A DNA stretch of 8,018 nt. Source: Porticoccaceae bacterium. Its GTDB lineage: Bacteria > Pseudomonadota > Gammaproteobacteria > Pseudomonadales > Porticoccaceae. The position numbers and the translations under genes are program-made. This document shows, piece after piece, positions 1 to 6,134 of the stretch. The DNA is taken from the NCBI GenBank assembly GCA_019090225.1, contig JAHRWI010000090.1, positions 1-8,018 of the forward strand, in the 5' to 3' direction. Numbering within the stretch: position 1 is the stretch's first letter; every line of letters starts with the position of its first letter. The notes beneath the pieces are model-generated. The model worked only from the letters and a program-made list of their open reading frames with translations, had not been told where the DNA came from and searched no databases.

Positions 1-3
1 ATT

Positions 4-369
4 ATGGATTTTTCTATGATGACAGATCTGGCTGTGGCTGCCGAGCTAGGCAAGCGTATTGATCAGCTACGGCTTGAGCGGAATTTAACCCAGCAGCAAC
101 TGGCTGATGCGGTTGGTTTATCGCGAGTTAGCTATGCAAAGTTAGTCGCTGGTCAGGCTAAATTCACCAATGTGATTGCCGTGCTGCGGGCCCTGGATCA
201 GCTGGCTCTGCTTGAAAACTTTGTACCCGAGCAGGTATTTAGCCCCATGGAGCAGCTCAAGATGAAGGGCAAGCGACGGCTGCGGGCGACCGGTAGCCGA
301 GGGGCTGGCAGTAAGGAGTTGTCTAGTAAGTCGTCTAAAGACGACAAGCCTGACGAGCTGGATTGGTAA
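4..369 (+). CDS. hipB: HipB-like XRE-family antitoxin / transcriptional repressor
   Basis: A 121-residue protein with an N-terminal Cro/C1-type helix-turn-helix (about residues 15-70). The recognisable part is LTQQQLADAVGLS followed by RVSYAKLVAGQ. The next stretch, VLRALDQLALLENFVPE, matches the HipB pattern in which a hydrophobic helix and an acidic-proline end follow the DNA-binding unit. From about residue 86 the tail is Lys/Arg/Ser-rich, probably disordered, and ends acidic (DELDW). In the known family the protein binds and neutralises HipA and represses its own operon. A hipA gene lies immediately downstream on the same strand, which supports the call. ATG at 4 is the first start visible, with ATGs also at 16 and 19. 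The frame is still open at the left edge, so the true start and the promoter could lie outside. The toxin partner is clear; the exact operator is not visible. Confidence 0.85.
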   Translation: MDFSMMTDLAVAAELGKRIDQLRLERNLTQQQLADAVGLSRVSYAKLVAGQAKFTNVIAVLRALDQLALLENFVPEQVFSPMEQLKMKGKRRLRATGSRGAGSKELSSKSSKDDKPDELDW

Positions 370-440
370 TGCCGATTTTTCATAAGTCCCGGTTCGCAAT
401 AAAGCATTATGCTTTTAAACGTCGTTATGGAATCAAATAG
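369..440 (+). CDS. possible 23-residue basic leader/coupling ORF between hipB and hipA
   Basis: An ATG overlaps the hipB stop codon (TAATG) and opens 23 codons, ending at a TAG two bases before the hipA ATG. The peptide begins MPIFHKSRF and ends AFKRRYGIK. It has seven Lys/Arg and two His and no acidic residue. Nothing marks it as a known family. Two readings are possible: chance, or a ribosome-coupling device that carries ribosomes from hipB to hipA, whose own Shine-Dalgarno is weak (only a GGA at 429-431). The tight fit between the two genes is seen in the sequence. Expression is not shown. Confidence 0.2.
   Translation: MPIFHKSRFAIKHYAFKRRYGIK
401..415. promoter_or_regulatory. 15-bp perfect palindrome in the hipB-hipA gap
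   Basis: AAAGCAT-T-ATGCTTT is a perfect inverted repeat with a one-base centre, placed 28 bases before hipA. It could be an operator for the HipB-like repressor or an internal control element. It does not resemble the E. coli HipB operator (TATCC-N8-GGATA). A seven-base arm is short enough to arise by chance in a window of this size, so its location is the only support. Confidence 0.22.
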
Positions 441-442
441 CC

Positions 443-1774
443 ATGGAAAACCTGGCTGAAGTTCGTTTGTGGGGTAAGCAGGTGGGCGCGATGGCTTACG
501 ATCCTCTCAGCGGTTTGAGCACCTTCGAGTTCTCTCCCGAGTGGCGAAAATTGAGATGTGAAATAGCCCCTCTGCACATGCCCCTGGCGGCCACTAAATA
601 TCAATTTCCCGGGTTAAACCCAGATACCTATCGCGGCCTGCCAGCAGTATTCGCCGACACCCTGCCCGATGACTTTGGTAATGCGGTGATCAATGCATGG
701 CTGGCGAGAACTGGTCGAGACGTCAATTCCTTTACGCCAGTGGAGCGCCTGCTCTACACCGGTAGCCGTGGCATGGGTGCTCTGGAGTTTCTGCCCGCCA
801 TTGACCGAGGTGTTAAACAGGCCGATGACCTGGCCCTGGATTCCCTGGTCGCTATGGCGCAAACGGTATTGGACGAAAGGGTTCATCTGCAACGACGAGT
901 TAACGTGGATATGGGCAGCCAGAACGACGAAGCTATGCAGGCTATTTTGCAGGTGGGCACCTCAGCCGGTGGTGCCCGAGCCAAGGCGGTGGTGGCAGTG
1001 AATGCTGAGCGCTCACAGCTACGTTCCGGGCAGGTCGATGCCCCTGAAGGTTTTGAGCATTACCTTCTAAAGTTTGATGGCGTTGAAGAGCACAAAACTG
1101 ATAGTGAAACCTTTGGCGACCCTCAGGGTTTTGGACGTATGGAGTACGCTTATTATCTGATGGCTGTGGAAGCCGGAATTAATATGTCGCCTTCTGAACT
1201 GTTAATCGAAGGCAAGCGGGCGCATTTTATGACCCGGCGTTTTGAGCGGGTGGGTAATCGTAAACTGCACTATGTGTCCTTGTGCGCCATGGATCACGCA
1301 GATTACAAAAAACCGGGTGCGTACAGCTATGAGCAGCTCCTGGCTGTGGCTCGACAATTAAAGCTGCCAAGGGCCGATGCCATCGAAATTTTCCGTCGTA
1401 TGGTCTTTAACGTGGTGGCCCGTAACCACGATGATCACACTAAGAACTTTGGTTTCTTGCTCGACGGGCCGAGAGCCGGATGGCGTTTATCCCCGGCCTT
1501 TGATGTGGCTTACAGTTACAAAAAAGACTCGCCCTGGGTGGACTCTCATCAACTTTCCTTAAATGGCAAACGCGATAACTTTGTGCTTGATGATTTACTG
1601 GCAGTGGCTTCACTGATAACAAATTTTTCTCGTCAAGCCAGGCTTATTATTGACCGGGTATTGGAGGTGGTTCACCAATGGCCGGATTATGCGCAAAAAG
1701 CCGATGTGAGCTTACCACTGCAGAGTGAGGTGTTGCGTAATCTACGAACGGGCGGGCAGTTTTACGCAAGGTAA
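443..1774 (+). CDS. hipA: HipA-family serine/threonine kinase toxin
   Basis: A full-length 443-residue HipA. The N-terminal HipA domain is seen in VRLWGKQVGAM (residues 7-17), LPAVFADTLPDDFGN (66-80) and RLLYTGSRGMGALEF (102-116). The kinase core follows. The QVGTSAGGARAK loop (170-181) has Ser174, which aligns with the autophosphorylated Ser150 of E. coli HipA. HYLLKFDG (206-213) supplies the ATP-binding Lys210. MTRRFERVG is at 263-271. The catalytic loop RNHDDHTKN (327-335) has Asp330 in the place of E. coli Asp309, and LSPAFDVAYS (349-358) has Asp354 as the metal-binding Asp. In the known family this kinase phosphorylates a translation factor, classically the glutamyl-tRNA synthetase GltX, and blocks protein synthesis until the antitoxin restrains it. 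All key residues are kept, so an active kinase is expected. The target here is unknown. The partner hipB lies 73 bases upstream, probably in one transcript. Confidence 0.93.
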   Translation: MENLAEVRLWGKQVGAMAYDPLSGLSTFEFSPEWRKLRCEIAPLHMPLAATKYQFPGLNPDTYRGLPAVFADTLPDDFGNAVINAWLARTGRDVNSFTPVERLLYTGSRGMGALEFLPAIDRGVKQADDLALDSLVAMAQTVLDERVHLQRRVNVDMGSQNDEAMQAILQVGTSAGGARAKAVVAVNAERSQLRSGQVDAPEGFEHYLLKFDGVEEHKTDSETFGDPQGFGRMEYAYYLMAVEAGINMSPSELLIEGKRAHFMTRRFERVGNRKLHYVSLCAMDHADYKKPGAYSYEQLLAVARQLKLPRADAIEIFRRMVFNVVARNHDDHTKNFGFLLDGPRAGWRLSPAFDVAYSYKKDSPWVDSHQLSLNGKRDNFVLDDLLAVASLITNFSRQARLIIDRVLEVVHQWPDYAQKADVSLPLQSEVLRNLRTGGQFYAR

Positions 1775-1893
1775 TACGTTTACCTGGTCGCGTGAATGAA
1801 GGTGGCACTGATCAGAAAGTTTGTGTCGTGGCGGGAAGGGTTCTTAATTGTGCTGTACTGAAGTTATGAGTGTTATTTTGCCGAGTAACTATC

Positions 1894-1928
1894 TTATCAG
1901 GAATAAGTGATTTATCAGAAATAAGCGA
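1894..1928 (+). repeat. two tandem 17-bp near-identical repeats upstream of the DUF6629 gene
   Basis: TTATCAGGAATAAGTGA (1894-1910) and TTATCAGAAATAAGCGA (1912-1928) match at 15 of 17 bases with an 18-base period. They sit directly before the Shine-Dalgarno of the gene starting at 1945, inside its likely promoter or leader. A weak TTGCCG (1878-1883) with GAATAA 17 bases later (1901-1906) would place the first copy over a -10 region. A paired regulator site is one explanation. Local duplication with no role is the other. Confidence 0.4.
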
Positions 1929-1944
1929 CTATAGGGAATCAAGG

Positions 1945-2628
1945 ATGTGTTTTTCTGCGACAGCGAGTTTCACAGCGGCGGGTATATTAGTGCCTGCGGG
2001 CCTGTATTGCCTGAAGAAATCCAACGAAATTGACCGGCGCTATTGGGCATTCGCGATGTTGCCATTGTTGTTTGGTATACAGCAATTGCTTGAAGGCGGC
2101 GTATGGGCCGCGCTGATCGCTGGCGAGGCAGCGGCTGCGCGTGGCTTTGCCTTTGGGTTTTTGTTCTTCTCTCACTTTATGTGGTTGGGCTGGATTCCGT
2201 ATTCGTCTTATCTCACAGAGAGCAGGATGGCTCGTAAACGATTGTTCTTGGTGATGACCTGGATCGGCGTCCTGATGGGCAGTTATATGTATGGGCCTCT
2301 GCTATTCAAGTTCGAGTGGATGGCCGTGTCCATAGCCAGGCACGCCATCGATTATGACCTGGTTTTTGCTCTAGATACTTATCTGTCGCAGCAGGCGCAG
2401 ACTGGGTTTTATGGCGTGGTGATTTTGTTGCCCTTACTGCTTGCGTCGGATCGTTATCACAAAGTTTTAGGTGGCATGGCCCTGGTTTCGGCGCTAATAA
2501 CCCTGGCGTTCTTTGACTGGGTCTTTATCTCAGTCTGGTGTTATTTCGCGGCAGCTATTTCTTTGTATATTTTCTTTTTGATCGCGCGTCGTGTCCATGA
2601 GGCGGCTTTGCCCGAAGTCTCGGTTTAA
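1945..2628 (+). CDS. DUF6629-like integral membrane protein
   Basis: A 227-residue protein rich in membrane helices, about seven: near residues 7-24, 33-50, 66-88, 98-118, 154-168, 174-190 and 193-214. The start MCFSATASFTAAG is the hallmark of DUF6629-type proteins, and the body has the other typical pieces, GIQQLLEGGVW (44-54) and SVWCYFAAA (196-204). The frame is open 25 codons further up, to a GTG at 1870. I place the start at the ATG at 1945 because the family begins at MCFSA and AGGG (1933-1936) sits eight bases before this ATG. The biochemical role of the family is not known to me, and the neighbours give no hint. It follows hipA by 170 bases and probably has its own promoter. It converges with the minus-strand gene ending at 2733. 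Confidence 0.8.
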   Translation: MCFSATASFTAAGILVPAGLYCLKKSNEIDRRYWAFAMLPLLFGIQQLLEGGVWAALIAGEAAAARGFAFGFLFFSHFMWLGWIPYSSYLTESRMARKRLFLVMTWIGVLMGSYMYGPLLFKFEWMAVSIARHAIDYDLVFALDTYLSQQAQTGFYGVVILLPLLLASDRYHKVLGGMALVSALITLAFFDWVFISVWCYFAAAISLYIFFLIARRVHEAALPEVSV

Positions 2629-2732
2629 TGAATGGGGTTAATGCGTGGGCGTAGCATTCGTTTTGGCAGGAGGGGGCAGGGCGCTTTAGCGTACGGCGCT
2701 GTTTAGTACTGATCTGTCTAGTAATGTTTGGT

Positions 2733-3452
2733 CTATGTGTAAGCTAGGTAAACACTATTACTCGATTCGCCACCACTATAAGGATTGGGAAAGGTCACTA
2801 CGTGGGTTGTTACTCGCTGGAAAACAGACTGGAGAATCGCAGTAAATTGCTCCGACGGTAGTTCGTTCGACCATAGGCCGAACACGCCACCGGGTTTAAT
2901 TTTGCCGTGTAATATTTGCAGTGAAGCCTCGGTGTAAAAACTGCTGTTTTGAGGATTGAGCCAGTGATCCGGCGCGTGATCAATGTCTAGTAATACAGCA
3001 TTGACCTGACGATTAGGTGCATCGGGATGGAAGCCGCTAGCGGGATTAGCTGCGACGGCGAAAAAATCTGCCTGCCGGAGCTCGCAGCGGGAGTCGGCGG
3101 TGAGTTGGGGGCCTACGGGAACCAGACCGCGCTCATGCCAGTCGATAACCGGTTGTAGTATTTCAATGACGGTGAGGCGTTTTACAGCGGGATTCTCCAG
3201 GGCTGTGAGGGCGGTGTAGCCGAGGCCCAAACCACCGACGATTACGTCTAGCTCAGTTCCCGCTAATTCGGCAAGCCCCAGATGAGACAGTTCGATCTCG
3301 GCAGCGGTGAACAGGCTGGACATCAAAAATTCATCGCCCAGCTTTACTTCATAGAGGACTTCGCCATTTAATCGCGGTTCGGAACGTCGCCGTAAACTAA
3401 TGTCGCCCAGGGGTGTGGGCTGGTGATCGAGTTCTTCAAAGATGAGGGTCAT
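2733..3452 (-). CDS. spermidine-synthase-like SAM-fold protein
   Basis: A 239-residue Rossmann protein. Motif I is DVIVGGLGLGYTA (69-81), the Gly-rich loop that binds S-adenosylmethionine or its decarboxylated form. TVIEI (94-98) is the acidic end of strand 2. VLLDIDHAPDHWL (153-165) sits where true spermidine synthases have their catalytic-loop Asp, followed by SFYTEASLQIL (171-181) and KPGGVFGLWS (186-195). This set is typical of the short bacterial proteins annotated as spermidine synthase or SAM-dependent methyltransferase. The N-terminal beta-hairpin domain of classical SpeE is reduced to about 45 residues, and the loop pattern differs, so aminopropyl transfer is unproven and a methyltransferase role is possible. 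The ATG at 3452 has only a weak GAG-type ribosome site. It lies 61 bases downstream of the LOG-like gene on the same strand, so the two may be co-transcribed. Confidence 0.75.
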   Translation of the reverse strand: MTLIFEELDHQPTPLGDISLRRRSEPRLNGEVLYEVKLGDEFLMSSLFTAAEIELSHLGLAELAGTELDVIVGGLGLGYTALTALENPAVKRLTVIEILQPVIDWHERGLVPVGPQLTADSRCELRQADFFAVAANPASGFHPDAPNRQVNAVLLDIDHAPDHWLNPQNSSFYTEASLQILHGKIKPGGVFGLWSNELPSEQFTAILQSVFQRVTTHVVTFPNPYSGGESSNSVYLAYT

Positions 3453-3513
3453 AATTGGCTCGATCCGCTTGTCGCTGTGGGTGATTCAAAGGTTATGGCT
3501 TTCAGAGCAGTTT

Positions 3514-4053
3514 TCATCCAGATATTTGCGTCTCAATTTCCTGTTTAGTGTGCTTGATCCATTCGAGGAGATCCTCTACTTCATGGAAGTGCGCCAACTG
3601 ATCTTGCCGTCGGAAATCCAGTCGCTGCCCGGCTAATTTTCCAGACCAGCCCTCATTGCCCAGTAGAGCGATAGGCTTTTTGTACTGCCAGGCGAGGGCT
3701 AGTTCGGCCAGCGTACCTGCAGCGCCACCAATGGTAATCACCATGTCAGCAGATAGCGGCACAATGGAATTTTGAAGATGGGGCGCGCCTACCGGCACTG
3801 CGAGGTCAAGATAGTTATTAGCGTCAGAAAAATTATCAAAGGGCAGAATACCGACAATATAGGCGCTATCGTAGCCATTGCTCCGGTGCTCATGGATAGC
3901 TTCACACAGGCTAAGCATCACGCCCTCCTGGCCGCCGGATATTACATTGAAGTCCATGTCTGCCAGATTCTGACCTAGTTCGTAGGCGAGTTTGTGCTCG
4001 GTTGGGTTGGCGTCGTAACTACCCAGAACGGAGAGGTTGAGTCGGCGAGGCAT
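3514..4053 (-). CDS. SLOG/LOG-superfamily Rossmann protein (TIGR00725-like)
   Basis: A 179-residue protein from the ATG at 4053. LSVLGSYD (7-14) is the first strand. VISGGQEGVMLSLCEA (37-52) matches the family's SGGxxGVM nucleotide-binding loop. QNSIVPLSADMVITIGGAAGTLAELALAWQYKKPI (94-128 in parts) matches the RN...SADxxIxxGGGxGTxxE block, with Glu117 as the conserved acid. Relatives include LOG enzymes that hydrolyse nucleoside 5'-monophosphates and SLOG sensors of nucleotide signals. The first Arg of the usual RN is Gln94 here, and the PGG of true LOG proteins is IGG, so cytokinin-type hydrolase activity is uncertain. The frame extends to a TTG at 4107. I prefer 4053 because the fold begins six residues after it and the 18 extra residues look unrelated, but neither start has a good ribosome site. 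It is probably first in a two-gene unit with the spermidine-synthase-like gene. Confidence 0.77.
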   Translation of the reverse strand: MPRRLNLSVLGSYDANPTEHKLAYELGQNLADMDFNVISGGQEGVMLSLCEAIHEHRSNGYDSAYIVGILPFDNFSDANNYLDLAVPVGAPHLQNSIVPLSADMVITIGGAAGTLAELALAWQYKKPIALLGNEGWSGKLAGQRLDFRRQDQLAHFHEVEDLLEWIKHTKQEIETQISG

Positions 4054-4321
4054 AATTGATAACGGTACGATTTGCTGGTTGATGATTGGGTCATGGTAGC
4101 ACTTCAATAGCTATAGCCTAATCATTAAGGACTTAACTTAAAGACAGCGGGGCAAAAAGGATGTGGAGCGCACTGAGGGCTTAGGTGTCGTGGGACTTAA
4201 TGTCTGTGCGGGTTTAGGCGCCGCCAGTTTGTAGAATGTTGGCGCTGCGAGGGATTGGAGATCGATTGTGCAGTCAAACACAATACTGCGTTGAGTCAGA
4301 TAATGGCTGTGCGCAGATTAA

Positions 4322-4340
4322 TGCGTCTGATTAAGACGCA
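4322..4340. promoter_or_regulatory. 19-bp palindrome, candidate operator
   Basis: TGCGTCTGATTAAGACGCA has perfect seven-base arms around a five-base centre. It lies 61 bases before the Frag1-like start and 18 bases after a GATAAT -10-like box. No T-run follows on either strand, so it is not an intrinsic terminator. The size and shape suit a dimeric repressor such as a TetR-type protein. Seven-base arms can occur by chance, so this rests on position. Confidence 0.3.
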
Positions 4341-4348
4341 ATGCCCTT

Positions 4349-4391
4349 TAGAGTGAAGGGGGTAGAGTGAAGGGGAGCGTAAAGTGAAGGA
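4349..4391 (+). repeat. tandem GTGAAGG repeat in the Frag1-like leader
   Basis: TAGAGTGAAGGGG occurs at 4349-4361 and again, identical, at 4363-4375. A third, imperfect copy (TAAAGTGAAGGA) is at 4380-4391. Spacings are 14 and 17 bases. Each copy carries an AAGG that looks like a Shine-Dalgarno, and only the last lies a plausible distance before the ATG at 4401. Duplicated ribosome-site-like sequence in a leader may act as a standby site, or may be simple slippage expansion. Confidence 0.5.
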
Positions 4392-4400
4392 AGTAGGTGT

Positions 4401-5084
4401 ATGCAAATTCGCAGCCTGACATGGCTGGCTTTGGCGACGGGCTTGTTACCTGTGGTGGTCGTGCATATTTCCTATGTGGCCTCAGCTCTGGGTGGCTATG
4501 TACCATGGTGCAATATTTATGTGGATGGCTGCGTATCGATCAGCGCCAGCGGACGTCACGGCTTCAGTTACGTTTTCTTCAAGCTCGGCATGATTCCCGC
4601 TGCGGCATTGCTGGCAGCCTTTTGGTGGCAGTGTCGATTGTGGTTGCGCCGCCTGGGGGATCACAGCAATGGGATAGAATGGGCGATGGTGGTTTGCGGG
4701 CTGTTGTCAGCAACCTTCCTGGTCTTATACACGGTCTACCTGGGTTCGAGGGGTGAGATCTACCAATTCATGCGCCGCACCGGTGTCATTGTCTATTTTT
4801 CGTTTAGTTATCTGGCGCAGCTGTTATTGCTTGCCCGGCTGCAGCGCTTACGGCTTTGCGGGGTGCTCGTCCTGCCTGATTATGTGTTGCGAGGCAAGAT
4901 GACGCTTGCTGTTGGCTTAATGGTCTTTGGTCTGGTGAGTATTCCGGTAGGTAATTTTATACCGGATAAGGATCGGCTTGAAAACATCATCGAGTGGTGG
5001 TTTGCGTTGATGATGGTCAGTTACTATTTCTTTACCTGGCGCGCCTGGTGTCATACTCGACTGGGCGTGAACTCTGATAAATAA
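4401..5084 (+). CDS. Frag1/DRAM/Sfk1-like six-helix membrane protein
   Basis: A 227-residue protein with about six membrane helices: near residues 7-28, 56-77, 92-113, 126-146, 167-185 and 197-214. After helix 1 comes a loop with GYVPWCNIYVDGCVSISASGRHG (32-54 in parts), the proline-tryptophan and Ser-Ile-Ser block seen in bacterial members of the Frag1/DRAM/Sfk1 group. FKLGMIPAA (60-68), GVIVYFSFSYLAQ (128-140) and IEWWFALMMVSYYFFTWRAW (197-216) also fit. Eukaryotic relatives act in GPI-lipid remodelling and autophagy; the bacterial role is unknown to me. ATG at 4401 is preceded by AAGGAAGTAGG. Its upstream region carries a palindrome and a tandem repeat, so it may be regulated on its own. 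It converges with the SDR gene ending at 5223. The family call is by motif memory only. Confidence 0.68.
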   Translation: MQIRSLTWLALATGLLPVVVVHISYVASALGGYVPWCNIYVDGCVSISASGRHGFSYVFFKLGMIPAAALLAAFWWQCRLWLRRLGDHSNGIEWAMVVCGLLSATFLVLYTVYLGSRGEIYQFMRRTGVIVYFSFSYLAQLLLLARLQRLRLCGVLVLPDYVLRGKMTLAVGLMVFGLVSIPVGNFIPDKDRLENIIEWWFALMMVSYYFFTWRAWCHTRLGVNSDK

Positions 5085-5108
5085 CAAGCGGTAGGAAAGG
5101 GGGAATGG

Positions 5109-5143
5109 AAAAAGGGGTTGCATCACGCAAGGGCTAGCAACCC
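5109..5143 (-). terminator. rho-independent terminator of the first SDR gene
   Basis: Read on the minus strand, GGGTTGC (5143-5137), a 15-base loop and GCAACCC (5121-5115) form a perfect seven-pair stem, followed by C and TTTTT (5113-5109). It lies 80 bases beyond the SDR stop codon. On the plus strand no T-run follows the stem, so it serves the leftward transcript only. The Frag1-like gene ends at 5084, just past it, so the hairpin protects that gene from antisense transcription. Confidence 0.7.
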
Positions 5144-5165
5144 GCTCCGGTTGTGGCATCTATTG

Positions 5166-5225
5166 TAGCGACTGCCTTATTTTTACGACTAAAAGGTTGT
5201 TACGATTAAGGACCTATTACGACTA
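5166..5225. repeat. 17-bp-periodic TTACGAYTA repeat at the SDR 3' end
   Basis: TTACGACTA (5183-5191), TTACGATTA (5200-5208) and TTACGACTA (5217-5225) start exactly 17 bases apart. A degenerate copy, TAGCGACTG, sits one more period to the left (5166-5174). The rightmost copy includes the SDR stop codon. The rest of each unit differs, so what is conserved is a spaced nine-base core rather than a perfect tandem repeat. It resembles an iteron-like binding array, but no plasmid or replication gene is near. Confidence 0.5.
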
Positions 5226-6134
5226 CTGGCTGGCTTTCAGCTTGCCAAACACCGCACGAATCACATCATCGGCGCCGGGGTAGGGTAAAGCGCCGGTCAT
5301 ATCGCTGATTTTGTTCCAGCTATCGCGAATCTGCTCAGGCGCGGGCACCTCGTCGCCCTTGAAGATATAGCCCGGCGCTTCAACAATCTGCACCTTGCTG
5401 TAATAGCCCATGCCCGCTTCGATTATTTCACCGGCCAAAGTGGATTCTTCGGAACACAGCCAGCCCATTAGCGCGGTGACATATTCGGGTTTCATCTTCG
5501 GGGCCAGTTTCGGTGACATGACGTCTTCTGTCATGCGGGTTAAGGCCATGGGTGCGACACAGTTAACCAGGACATTTTTTGAGGTGCCTTCCTGTTTGAG
5601 CGCGTTCATAAAGCCCACCAGAGAAATTTTTGCACTGGAATAATTGGTGTGACCATGGGTGCCGAATAATCCAGCCGCCGAGGTGGTGTGAACGATGCGG
5701 CCATAACGGTTTTCTAGCATCATCGGCCAGCAGGCCTTGGTGCAATACACTGCGCCCATTAAATGCACATCCATCAGGGAGGTGAAGTCTTTAAGGTCCA
5801 TCTTGGCGAAACTTTTGTCGCGCACGTTACCGGCATTGTTGATCAGGATGTCGACCTTGCCGAAATTGTCGACAGCGGTTTGAATAATGTTGGCACCACC
5901 TTCTTCGGTGGCGACGCTGTCGTAATTAGCTATCGCAACACCACCGGCGTCGGTGATCTCTTTCATGACTTCGTCAGCTGCTTTACTCGAACCACCAGTG
6001 CCAGCGACAGAACCACCAAGGTCATTTACCACCACTTTGGCACCGTTAGCGGCAAAGTATTTGGCATGGCTTCGGCCCAGGCCTGATCCCGCGCCGGTGA
6101 CCACTGCGACGCGTCCGTCGAATGAAATACTCAT
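5223..6134 (-). CDS. MFE-2-type short-chain dehydrogenase, probable (3R)-hydroxyacyl-CoA dehydrogenase
   Basis: A 303-residue classical SDR. VVTGAGSGLG (11-20) is the dinucleotide loop. VVNDLGG (35-41) puts Asp38 at the end of strand 2, which favours NAD+ over NADP+. ILINNAG is at 96-102. The catalytic set is Ser152, Tyr165 and Lys169 within TTSAAGLFG...NYSSAK. VAPMALTRMTE (193-203) follows, resembling VAPNAGSRMT of MFE-2. Residues 250-303, with VPAPEQIRDSW and KISDM, form the C-terminal extension seen in the dehydrogenase unit of peroxisomal multifunctional enzyme 2 and actinobacterial Hsd4A-type enzymes. It probably oxidises a hydroxyacyl-CoA in beta-oxidation of fatty, steroid side-chain or ring-derived acids. 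AGGAG at 6145-6141 sits six bases before the ATG. It is divergent from the crotonase gene and paralogous to the SDR at 7469. Confidence 0.9.
   Translation of the reverse strand: MSISFDGRVAVVTGAGSGLGRSHAKYFAANGAKVVVNDLGGSVAGTGGSSKAADEVMKEITDAGGVAIANYDSVATEEGGANIIQTAVDNFGKVDILINNAGNVRDKSFAKMDLKDFTSLMDVHLMGAVYCTKACWPMMLENRYGRIVHTTSAAGLFGTHGHTNYSSAKISLVGFMNALKQEGTSKNVLVNCVAPMALTRMTEDVMSPKLAPKMKPEYVTALMGWLCSEESTLAGEIIEAGMGYYSKVQIVEAPGYIFKGDEVPAPEQIRDSWNKISDMTGALPYPGADDVIRAVFGKLKASQ

Larger units (their letters stand above)
4054..4400. other. 347-base divergent intergenic region
   Basis: It lies between the minus-strand LOG-like gene and the plus-strand Frag1-like gene, so it should hold promoters for both. 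No coding pattern is visible. It contains a 19-bp palindrome (4322-4340) and a G-rich tandem repeat (4349-4391), listed separately. A GATAAT at 4299-4304 looks like a -10 box for rightward transcription but lacks a recognisable TTGACA at the right distance. Nearby, TTGTG (4266-4270) and CACAA (4279-4283) form a short inverted repeat. If the TTG at 4107 were the true start of the LOG-like gene, this region would shrink by 54 bases. Confidence 0.5.

Noticed and set aside
693..1001. 102-codon frame inside hipA
   Set aside because: Overlaps an intact HipA with all motifs; the Trp/Arg-rich product is typical of an out-of-frame reading.
1870..1944. 25-codon N-terminal extension of the DUF6629 protein from a GTG
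   Set aside because: The extension covers the tandem repeats, lacks family similarity, and the ATG at 1945 has a good ribosome site and the family's fixed first residues.
2629..2732. GC-rich stretch between convergent genes considered as a hairpin terminator
   Set aside because: Only four- to five-pair stems can be drawn (for example AGCG with CGCT) and T-runs are poor; not supportable.
4397..4756. 119-codon plus-strand frame overlapping the Frag1-like gene in another frame
   Set aside because: The frame used at 4401 gives six clean membrane helices, family motifs and a natural end; the alternative gives a Gly/Arg-rich product without a domain.
5763..6086. 107-codon plus-strand reading frame antisense to the SDR
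   Set aside because: It lies fully inside a gene with an intact catalytic set and family-length product; the antisense product has no family resemblance.
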